Positions 53,566 to 61,373 of a stretch of DNA of 64,000 nucleotides are shown piece after piece. The position numbers and the translations under genes are program-made. Position 1 is the first letter of the stretch. Every line of letters begins with the position of its first letter. This DNA is from Anaerolineales bacterium (GTDB taxonomy: Bacteria > Chloroflexota > Anaerolineae > Anaerolineales > UBA11579), in NCBI GenBank assembly GCA_020059485.1, contig JAGVCA010000016.1:148662-212661 (forward strand). The letters are read 5' to 3'. The notes beneath the pieces are model-generated. The model was not told the origin of the DNA and made no database searches. It worked only from the letters and a program-made list of their open reading frames with translations.

Positions 53566-56055
53566 TCATATTTCCCCGCCCGGAAGACCGCTTTTGGCAG
53601 CAAATTCGGACTCAGATGGGCGAATTTTAATCTTTGGTCGCAGTGCCGCCAGCCGGTGCCATGCCCAAGCAATCCCCAAATGCCGCCGGACAGTCACCCA
53701 GTGGTCGACAGCCTGCGCCCGGTCAAAGGCGTCCGGCGGCTTGGCGTGGTAAGCGGCCTTGTTGGCCAGTACCACCAGCGCTTCCACCCGCCGCGGCGTC
53801 TTCTCCAGGAATTCCAGCCGGGGGTGCGCCTCGCGCAGCTCCTCGATCCTCTCTCTCAGCCGGTCCGCGAATTCCAGCGGCGTCTGGGCTGTACCGCGTT
53901 CCACGCCCAGCATCCGGCCCAAAACCAGCACCCGCTGGTAGATCAGGGCAATGCTCTTCTCGATCGGCCGGTACCGCAGGATGATGATATCCAGCCGCAG
54001 CCAGACGAAGAACGCCACCACACCCAGCACGAACAGACCCGCCAGCCAGCGCAGCGTGATCTGCAATCCCGACAGGCCGGAGCGGTCTTCCTCAAAGACG
54101 ATCTGCCGCTCTTCAAATTCGCCGGCAGGCAGCGCCTGGTTTTCCCGCTCCGCCGCCGGGCGGCCTGCCGTCGGCTCAAACGTCACCCAGCCATATTCCG
54201 GGAAGTAGATCTCGACCCAGGCATGGGCCTGGTCGGCGGTGACGACATAATACGCATTCTCAGGGTCGTACGTCCCGCCGACATATCCGACCGCCAGCCG
54301 GGCCGGGATGCCCACCGCCCGGGCCATCACCACCATCGTGCTGGCGTAATAATCGCAGTAGCCGCGCTGGACATCAAATAGGAAGTAATCGGCGATATCC
54401 AGATTGGCGGGTTTGATCGGCAGGTCCAGCGTATAAGGGAAGGTCCGCAGGTATTGTTCGATCGCCACAGCCTTATCGTAGGCTGAGATCTCCTGCGCTG
54501 TGACCTCATAGGCCAGGTCCACCACCCGCTCCGGCACGGTCGGCGGCAGTTCCAGGTAGCGGGTCTGCATCCAGTCCGGATAGTCCGGGAAAGTTTGTCG
54601 CAGCCCTTCCTCGCTAAAAGCCGGGATGACCGAGTAAGCCTCGTAGCTCTGGCTGTCCAGCGTAGCCCCGAACAAATCCTGAAAGACGCTCAGGCCGCGC
54701 CCTTCCCGCCACGAGACATTGTACTGCCGGTCGACCACGGCCAGTTCCCCGATGGCATGCACCACGTGCGCCCCGCGCACCGCCATTTCATACCGCACTT
54801 CCTGCCGCACCAGGCGCTGGCGGCTGGTATATGTTTCGACAGCCTCCTGCCCGCCCTGATAGACGTAGATCCGCCCGCCATTGGAGAACCACCCCTGGGA
54901 GGTATACCGGTCATAGGTCAGCGAGCGGAAGTAGTAATTCTGGGCCGCCGGATCAACTTCCAGCGGCTCGCCGGTCTCCTGGTCCAGTTCTTCCACCCGC
55001 ACCACCATCACTACCTGGTCCGATAGTTCAGGCCCGGAGCCGATCAGATGGTCGGTGGGCAGCCCGCCGCGGCTGAGGGTGCCGAATTGCTCAGCCAGGG
55101 TGACCTGCTCGGCGGTCCGCTCGATCCCCAGACTGCTGGAGACGTCATTATCCGACTCGGCGCCGCGGTCCTGCCGGGTGGTGAACTCTTCCCAGCGCTC
55201 GCGCAACTCATTCACATCGATCGAGGTCAGCCAGGCGGACGACACCACCAGCACTGCCGAGAGCAGCAGCGCCGCCTGGGTCGTATTCTTGCGGATCAAT
55301 TCAGAGTAACCCACCCCGCGCCGGTCCCAATCCGCTTCGCGGTCAGCCTGGGCGGAGAGCACCATCAACCCGATCGTCATCCCCAGCATCACCAGCACCA
55401 CGCTGGAGGAAGCATCTGCCGCGGTGCGGGCCAGCGCCACCAGCAGGAACGCCGGGATGACGGCCTCAAAGGGCCGCTGTTTGCGCCACAGGAACCAGGC
55501 CGCCCACAACACCGACAGCCACAACAAGACACCCCACACCATCAGCGTGGCAACCACATCGCTCGACAACCGCGGGAAGTACCAGATCCACAGCACCAGT
55601 CGCTCGAGCATCACAAAAACGCTCTCTGAAAATTCAAGCAGATATAAGAAGATAACGCCGGATGGCTCAGTCAACTCCCCCTGCAAACTGGCCACAACGG
55701 CTTGTGCGGTGATCACCACCCAAAACCAGATATTCTGCAGCAGCAGCCACAAATCATCCCACAATCGTCCGACCATCATGGCAGAGAACAAGACCCCGCT
55801 TAGGATCGAGAACAGGATCGTGGACCAGGCTTTGTGGGCAAACTTCACCAGGCCAGCCCCGACTGCCAGTGCCACACCCATGATCCCCCAGGTCAATTCA
55901 GGCTCGAGGCCGCGCACCACCTCCGAGAGACCCTGTCCCATGGCATACAGCACCAGCGCCACCAGTACCAGTACGATCACACTCAGCCAGCGCAAGCGTG
56001 CCCCGGGCCGAGCCTCAGCCATCGGTTCTGAGCCATTCAACCGTTCGGAGATCAC
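53566..56055 (-). CDS. Membrane transglutaminase-like protein (TgpA type)
   Basis: 829 residues. About six N-terminal membrane helices (to about 290), an outer region, then the transglutaminase core with the Cys (GYCDYYASTMVVMARAVGIP), the GYVGG strand, the His (AHAWVEIYFPEYGW) and FEPTAGRP; one more helix (WLAGLFVLGVVAFFVWL) and a cytoplasmic DUF4129-like tail. GTG 56055 overlaps the DUF58 stop by four bases and has GGAG six bases before it, so I prefer it to a TTG at 56067. This arrangement with DUF58 and MoxR is widespread; the substrate is not known. Confidence 0.9.
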   Translation of the reverse strand: MISERLNGSEPMAEARPGARLRWLSVIVLVLVALVLYAMGQGLSEVVRGLEPELTWGIMGVALAVGAGLVKFAHKAWSTILFSILSGVLFSAMMVGRLWDDLWLLLQNIWFWVVITAQAVVASLQGELTEPSGVIFLYLLEFSESVFVMLERLVLWIWYFPRLSSDVVATLMVWGVLLWLSVLWAAWFLWRKQRPFEAVIPAFLLVALARTAADASSSVVLVMLGMTIGLMVLSAQADREADWDRRGVGYSELIRKNTTQAALLLSAVLVVSSAWLTSIDVNELRERWEEFTTRQDRGAESDNDVSSSLGIERTAEQVTLAEQFGTLSRGGLPTDHLIGSGPELSDQVVMVVRVEELDQETGEPLEVDPAAQNYYFRSLTYDRYTSQGWFSNGGRIYVYQGGQEAVETYTSRQRLVRQEVRYEMAVRGAHVVHAIGELAVVDRQYNVSWREGRGLSVFQDLFGATLDSQSYEAYSVIPAFSEEGLRQTFPDYPDWMQTRYLELPPTVPERVVDLAYEVTAQEISAYDKAVAIEQYLRTFPYTLDLPIKPANLDIADYFLFDVQRGYCDYYASTMVVMARAVGIPARLAVGYVGGTYDPENAYYVVTADQAHAWVEIYFPEYGWVTFEPTAGRPAAERENQALPAGEFEERQIVFEEDRSGLSGLQITLRWLAGLFVLGVVAFFVWLRLDIIILRYRPIEKSIALIYQRVLVLGRMLGVERGTAQTPLEFADRLRERIEELREAHPRLEFLEKTPRRVEALVVLANKAAYHAKPPDAFDRAQAVDHWVTVRRHLGIAWAWHRLAALRPKIKIRPSESEFAAKSGLPGGEI

Positions 56056-57338
56056 AGCTTGCTCCAATCCAGGTCACTGGCAGTAAATGAAGAACTGCTG
56101 TGCTGGGATTTCTGCCAGGCGAACAGGTCCCGTACCACCGGCTGTTCGTAGATCTCCGGGGTGATCCGGTAGTGGTTGATCCCCCAGGCTGCCAGCTTGC
56201 CCAATATCGCGGCGGAAGGTTCTTCGCCGCCAAACGCAGCCGGGTCCAGCAGCAGCACCGTGATGCGGATATCTCGCTGCATCAGGCTCATCAGCCCTTT
56301 TAGCCAGTCCGGGTTGACCGAGGGAGTAATCATAATCGCACTGGTGTTGCGCCCTAAAAAGCGCTGGGTATCCGCCAGGAGAGAGATCAAAGCAGAGTCA
56401 CCCCGCCCGACAGTGGCCAGCGACCGCAGGATCTCCCAGCGCTGGCCGGCCCCGGTCTGCGGCGGCAGCCAGATCTGCTCATCACCGCTGGCCACCAGCC
56501 CAACCGCCCGGGTGTTCCGCAGCCCGCGGTCGGCGATCGAAGCCGCCATGATAATGCTGTACTCTTCTGTCGCTTCGATCCCTTCCCCAACCTGTACCTG
56601 CCCGTCGAGGTCCACGATCACCCACCAGTCGCTGGTCGGCTGACGGTCGAACATGCGGACATACAGATCATCCAGCCGGGCCGAGGTCATCCAATGGACG
56701 GAAAACAGGCTGTCGCCGGGTGCATACTCGCGCACCCCGGAAGCCGTCACGGTGCGGCGCGGTGTGGTGACTTTGGTGCCGCCCTCTCCCATCCGGTCGC
56801 CGGTGGCGATCTCAATGGACGGCAGCGGAATCACCGGCGGCACCACCAGCATGGTCTCTGACTGCGGATATTCGATCGTCACCCGGAAGAGGCCAAACGG
56901 GTCTCCGGTCTCCAGGGTGGTTGGGCCGAGAGTGTACAGGCCGCGCGTGACACACACACTGCCCTTGATCCAGCGGCGGATGCTGCTGCCGCCGACGAAG
57001 CGGGCCGTATTCACCTGATAGCGCGGGAAAGTGGAACGGTCGATCACCGAGACCCATAAAGCCGGGAAACGGCTGCTATTGGAAAGCACAAAACGTTCCT
57101 GCAGCTGATCGCCGACCTTGGCCAGGTGGCTGCGGATCTCGCGTTCAAAACTGAGATGGCTGCGCAAAGCCCGGGCCCAGAAAAAGCCCAGCGCCAGCGC
57201 GCCGCCCAGCCCGATCATCAGGATGCTCCAGATCCTGTGCGGCGCGGCGATCTGCATCACGACCAGCAGCACCACAACCACTACTACCAGCCGGCTATTT
57301 AATTTCAACTCACGGGGATTCGAGACCTGTGATCTCAT
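56052..57338 (-). CDS. DUF58 domain protein
   Basis: About 428 residues. Two closely spaced N-terminal helices, a beta-rich part, then the DUF58 signature YAPGDSLFSVHWMTSARLDD and a von Willebrand A-like fold with VIVDLDGQV. ATG 57338 is preferred because RSQVSNPREL fits the usual start; an upstream GTG at 57416 lacks support. No clear ribosome site is seen at the ATG. Partner of the MoxR ATPase, here divergent, with the transglutaminase protein translated by overlap. Confidence 0.85.
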   Translation of the reverse strand: MRSQVSNPRELKLNSRLVVVVVVLLVVMQIAAPHRIWSILMIGLGGALALGFFWARALRSHLSFEREIRSHLAKVGDQLQERFVLSNSSRFPALWVSVIDRSTFPRYQVNTARFVGGSSIRRWIKGSVCVTRGLYTLGPTTLETGDPFGLFRVTIEYPQSETMLVVPPVIPLPSIEIATGDRMGEGGTKVTTPRRTVTASGVREYAPGDSLFSVHWMTSARLDDLYVRMFDRQPTSDWWVIVDLDGQVQVGEGIEATEEYSIIMAASIADRGLRNTRAVGLVASGDEQIWLPPQTGAGQRWEILRSLATVGRGDSALISLLADTQRFLGRNTSAIMITPSVNPDWLKGLMSLMQRDIRITVLLLDPAAFGGEEPSAAILGKLAAWGINHYRITPEIYEQPVVRDLFAWQKSQHSSSSFTASDLDWSKL

Positions 57339-57476
57339 AGACCGAGTATACCATTCGGACAAATCCGACCACCTTAACAAATAATTAAAGAATTCGCCGC
57401 TGGATACATTTATCACTATAATGCTGATAGGATTTCTGATAATATTGCCCTTATCCCCAGCAGCCCGGAGGTTCTC

Positions 57477-58457
57477 TTGGTCATTTCACGCAGCGAATTG
57501 AAACAGATCACCACCACCAGTAACGCCATCCTGGACGAGATCGAAAAAGCCGTGATCGGCAAACGCCGCCCATTGGAGATCATCCTGGCGGCAATCCTGA
57601 CCGAAGGGCACGTCTTAATTGAAGACATGCCCGGCCTCGGCAAAACCTTGATCGCCAGGAGCTTGGCCGCAACGCTCGGGCTGCAGTTCAAGCGCATCCA
57701 GTTCACTCCGGACCTGCTCCCCACCGATATTACCGGCGGCTACATCTACGACCGCTCGAAGAGCGAGTTCATCCTGCGGCGCGGCCCGATCTTTGCCAAT
57801 ATCATCCTGGCCGACGAGATCAACCGAGCCTCACCGAAAACCCAGTCTGCCCTGCTGGAAGCAATGCAGGAGGGCCAGGTGACTCTGGAGGGCGAGACTG
57901 CCCCGCTGCCGGACCCGTTTGTGGTGATCGGCACCCAGAATCCGATCGAATATGAGGGCACCTTCCCCCTGCCCGAGGCCCAGCTCGACCGCTTCATTGC
58001 CAAGGTCGAGATTGGCTACCCCACCCGGGCAGAGGAGATCGAGATCATCGACCGCCGCCACGTTCGTCAGGAGGATGAGATCGCCCTGTCGCAGATCACC
58101 ACCCCGGAAGAGCTGCTGGCCCTGCGCCAGACGATCGAGAAAGTTTTCATCGCCCCGGATGTTGAGAAGTACATCGTCAGCCTGGTGCAGGAAACCCGCG
58201 GTCATAAGGAAGTCGCGGTTGGCGCCAGCCCGCGCGGCTCGTTGGCGCTGCTCAAGCTCACCCGCGTCTGGGCCGCCATGCAGGGGCGCGATCATGTCCT
58301 GCCGGACGATGTCAAAAAGTTCGCCGTCCCGGCCCTGGTGCACCGTCTGATCCTCAAGCCCGACCTGTGGTTGGAACCGAAAGCTGCCAACAAGATCATC
58401 CAGGACCTGCTGGGCACTGTCCCCGTCCCGGTGCTGGAAGAAAGCATCGAGCGGTAA
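57477..58457 (+). CDS. MoxR-family AAA+ ATPase
   Basis: 326 residues: Walker A (DMPGLGKTLIAR), Walker B (IILADEINRASPKTQSALLEA), sensor 1 (VVIGTQNPIEYEG), arginine finger region (PEAQLDRF) and the lid domain (GASPRGSLALLKL). Start TTG 57477, five bases after GGAGG. MoxR proteins act as chaperones with DUF58/VWA partners; here the partner is transcribed away from it with about 140 bases between. Confidence 0.94.
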   Translation: MVISRSELKQITTTSNAILDEIEKAVIGKRRPLEIILAAILTEGHVLIEDMPGLGKTLIARSLAATLGLQFKRIQFTPDLLPTDITGGYIYDRSKSEFILRRGPIFANIILADEINRASPKTQSALLEAMQEGQVTLEGETAPLPDPFVVIGTQNPIEYEGTFPLPEAQLDRFIAKVEIGYPTRAEEIEIIDRRHVRQEDEIALSQITTPEELLALRQTIEKVFIAPDVEKYIVSLVQETRGHKEVAVGASPRGSLALLKLTRVWAAMQGRDHVLPDDVKKFAVPALVHRLILKPDLWLEPKAANKIIQDLLGTVPVPVLEESIER

Positions 58458-58473
58458 AAGTAATTTGCCATCA

Positions 58474-58506
58474 AAAATAACCCGCCGTCTGGCGGGTTAT
58501 TTTTTT
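58474..58506 (+). terminator. Rho-independent terminator of moxR
   Basis: 13-base stem (58474-58486 with 58491-58503), loop GTCT, and a T tract. Confidence 0.93.
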
Positions 58507-58580
58507 CAACTTGAAGTATGTTCCCCGGATACCGCCTCAGTCGTCCAGACAACCTTAAAAGATTGACCCTCACTTCTAAC

Positions 58581-58609
58581 TTGACACATTTCTCCCCTCA
58601 CCTTACAAT
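58581..58609 (+). promoter_or_regulatory. Strong sigma-70 promoter of the H+-pyrophosphatase gene
   Basis: TTGACA (58581-58586), exactly 17 bases, TACAAT (58604-58609); start near 58616. The leader of about 135 bases contains two hairpins (ACTGGAA 58663-58669 with TTCCAGT 58678-58684; GTTTTCA with TGAAAAC near 58692-58714) before AGGAGG at 58733. Confidence 0.8.
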
Positions 58610-58750
58610 CTCCTGCACCTGTTTTCACAATGAAATATCCAATTGGTCCTGGAGTGCGCTGTACTGGAACAAAAGTATTCCAGTCTGCGGGGTTTTCATT
58701 TCTAAGTGAAAACAACCTCACCCAAACTACTTAGGAGGTAGATTGAAGCA

Positions 58751-61228
58751 ATGAATGTTATGGAAATCCACCCGTATGAAGTGACCATGGTGTGGGCCGT
58801 ATTCGGCACTGCCATCCTGGCGCTTCTCTATGCCCTCTGGCTGGCTCGCCAGATCCTCGCATACGACAAAGGTACCGAGGCCATGCAGCGTGTCTGGCGC
58901 GATATCAAACAGGGTGCCAACACCTACCTGCGCACTCAGCTCCGCACCGTCGCCATTATGATCCTGGTCCTGACGGTGGTGATGTTCCTGACCGTGTACA
59001 TCGTCCGCCCGACACCTGAAGCCCGTCACATTTTTGGAGACAACGCCCGCATGATCATTGGTTTAGCCAGAGCGGGCGCTTTCTTTATGGGTTCCAGTTT
59101 TTCAGCCATTGTCGGTTTTGTCGGCATGAACATGGCCGTTGAGGGCAATGTCCGCGTAGCCTCTGCCTCGCGCGTTTCCTACAGCGAAGCCCTCAAGATC
59201 GCCTATCGCTCCGGCACAATCACCGGTATGCTGACCGACGGCCTCGGCTTGCTCGGCGGTACCCTGATCTTCATTATCTTTGGCGAAGCCTCACCGGATG
59301 TGCTGCTCGGGTTCGGCTTTGGCGGTACGCTGCTGGCGCTGTTCATGCGCGTCGGCGGCGGCATCTTCACCAAGGCCGCCGATGTTGGCGCAGACCTGGT
59401 AGGTAAGGTCGAAGCCGGCATGGAAGAAGACGACCCGCGCAATGCCGCCGTGATCGCCGATCTGGTGGGCGACAACGTCGGTGACTGCGCCGGTATGGCT
59501 GCCGACATCTTCGAATCCTACGAAGTCACGGTGGTCTCCTCCCTGATCCTTGGCCTGGCGCTCAACGCCATCACCGGTCAACTGGTCTGGATCATCGTCC
59601 CGCTGCTGATCCGCGGTGTGGGTGTGATCTCTTCGATCATCGGTACGTATGCTGTTTCTCTGTGGAAGAACACCGATGCCGAAGAGGCCATGTTTAAATC
59701 CTATGAGCTTTCCAGCGCCATCACCATCGCCTCCGCCTTCCTGATCTCCTTCTACTACGCCGGAGACCTGCGCATGGGCGTGCTGAATGCGATCGGTGTC
59801 GGTCTGGCTGTGGCTTTCAACCCCCTGACAGCTTACGCCACCAGCTCACAAAGCAAGCGGGTCCAGCAGATCTCAAAATCCTCGCTCTTCGGCCCCGCCC
59901 TCGTGATCCTGGAGGGCATGAGCCTGGGTTACCTCTCCTCTGCCTGGGCGGTGATGGCCATCGTGGTCGCCCTGGCTGGCTCGATCCTGATCTACTCGGC
60001 TGCACTGCCCGAATCGATCGCCACGATCGTCCTGTATGCAGCCATCGCCATCGGCGTGCTTGGCGGCATCTACCAGGCAGTCCGTAAGAAATCCTGGATC
60101 GATGGTCTGATCTTCGCCATGTGGACGCTGGTACTGGGTTTCTTCCTGTTCAGCATGGCTCCGCTGGGTGAGGGCGATGTGCTTCCCTCCTACTTCGTGG
60201 ACGGCCAGGTTTCATCCGAAACCCTGTTCACCTACATCCTGTTCGGTGTCTCGATGATCGGTGTCGGTATGCTCTCGCACACCGGCGATAACGTCAGTAT
60301 GGACACCTTCGGCCCGATCGCCGACAATGCCAACGGCATTGGCGAGGTCGCCGGGATGGATGCCGAACAGCGCAAGATCATGGCCGACCTGGATGCCGCT
60401 GGCAATACCACCAAAGCCATCACCAAAGGCGTTGCGATTGGCTCGGCCGTGGTTGCCACCCTCTCGCTTTACGGCGCTTTCTTCACCGACATCAAACGCG
60501 TCTGGCCTGTGGACATTCGCGGCCCTTACGAGCCGGTCGTCAACCTGACAAATCCGACGGTGTTCGTCGGCCTGCTAATCGGCGGTATGCTGCCGCTCCT
60601 ATTTGGCGGTCTGATGATCAAAGCCGTCAACCGCGCCGCTGCCCAGATGATGGCGGAAGTGCGGCGACAGCTGCGCATCCCCGCGATCTGGGAAGGCAAG
60701 CAGACCCCGGATTACTCCCGCGCGGTTGAGATCAGCACCAAGGCAGCCCAGTCTGAACTGGTTCCGCTTGGCCTACTGGCCGTGCTGGCCCCGATCGTGG
60801 TTGGCCTGCTGCTCAAAGAACAGGCCCTCGGCGCATTCCTGGCGGGCATCATCGTGAGCGGCCAGCTGCTGGCGGTATTCATGGCCAATGCCGGCGGCGC
60901 TTGGGACAACGCCAAGAAATACATCGAAGACGGTAACTATGGCGGTAAGGGCACTCTGCAGCATGATGCCGCCGTGGTCGGCGATATCGTCGGCGACCCC
61001 CTGAAGGATACCGCCGGACCCGCCCTCAACCCAATGATCAAGGTGATGAACCTGGTCGGCCTGATCATGGCACCGATCGTGGTCGAATACGCCGGGTTCT
61101 CCCTCTTTACGGTCATCATGATCGTGGGCGGTTTCGCCGCCATGATCTGGGCATACCGTCGCTCCGACCGTGAAGTCGATCTGGTCGAAGACGATGCAGG
61201 GCTGAAGGCTCTCAACCTTCGAGAGTAA
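58751..61228 (+). CDS. hppA: Membrane-bound H+-translocating pyrophosphatase, K+-independent type
   Basis: 825 residues, somewhat larger than most bacterial forms, with about 16 membrane helices. Pyrophosphate-binding motifs GIFTKAADVGADLVGKVEAG, DDPRNAAVIADLVGDNVGD and near the C-terminus DAAVVGDIVGDPLKDTAGP are intact. The motif GNTTKA places Lys555 at the site that is Ala in K+-dependent enzymes, marking it as the K+-independent, proton-pumping class. AGGAGG lies 12 bases before the ATG. It couples PPi from biosynthesis to a proton gradient. Confidence 0.95.
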   Translation: MNVMEIHPYEVTMVWAVFGTAILALLYALWLARQILAYDKGTEAMQRVWRDIKQGANTYLRTQLRTVAIMILVLTVVMFLTVYIVRPTPEARHIFGDNARMIIGLARAGAFFMGSSFSAIVGFVGMNMAVEGNVRVASASRVSYSEALKIAYRSGTITGMLTDGLGLLGGTLIFIIFGEASPDVLLGFGFGGTLLALFMRVGGGIFTKAADVGADLVGKVEAGMEEDDPRNAAVIADLVGDNVGDCAGMAADIFESYEVTVVSSLILGLALNAITGQLVWIIVPLLIRGVGVISSIIGTYAVSLWKNTDAEEAMFKSYELSSAITIASAFLISFYYAGDLRMGVLNAIGVGLAVAFNPLTAYATSSQSKRVQQISKSSLFGPALVILEGMSLGYLSSAWAVMAIVVALAGSILIYSAALPESIATIVLYAAIAIGVLGGIYQAVRKKSWIDGLIFAMWTLVLGFFLFSMAPLGEGDVLPSYFVDGQVSSETLFTYILFGVSMIGVGMLSHTGDNVSMDTFGPIADNANGIGEVAGMDAEQRKIMADLDAAGNTTKAITKGVAIGSAVVATLSLYGAFFTDIKRVWPVDIRGPYEPVVNLTNPTVFVGLLIGGMLPLLFGGLMIKAVNRAAAQMMAEVRRQLRIPAIWEGKQTPDYSRAVEISTKAAQSELVPLGLLAVLAPIVVGLLLKEQALGAFLAGIIVSGQLLAVFMANAGGAWDNAKKYIEDGNYGGKGTLQHDAAVVGDIVGDPLKDTAGPALNPMIKVMNLVGLIMAPIVVEYAGFSLFTVIMIVGGFAAMIWAYRRSDREVDLVEDDAGLKALNLRE

Positions 61229-61249
61229 AGTTCCTCACCAACACGAATA

Positions 61250-61279
61250 CAAGGCCGGTCGATTGACCGGCCTTGTTCT
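61250..61279 (+). terminator. Rho-independent terminator of hppA
   Basis: 11-base perfect stem (61250-61260 with 61265-61275), loop GATT, then TTCTTT. Confidence 0.85.
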
Positions 61280-61373
61280 TTAATTAAAATATGACCGGCA
61301 ATCATCTTAGCAAATAAATCACTTGCGCCTTCCTTTAGAATAGGGCATACTTCTTATAAGGAGAACTGTCCCC

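Noticed and set aside
57339..57416. GTG start at 57416 for the DUF58 protein
   Set aside because: Adds 26 residues with no ribosome site and an odd composition; the ATG at 57338 gives the usual N-terminus.
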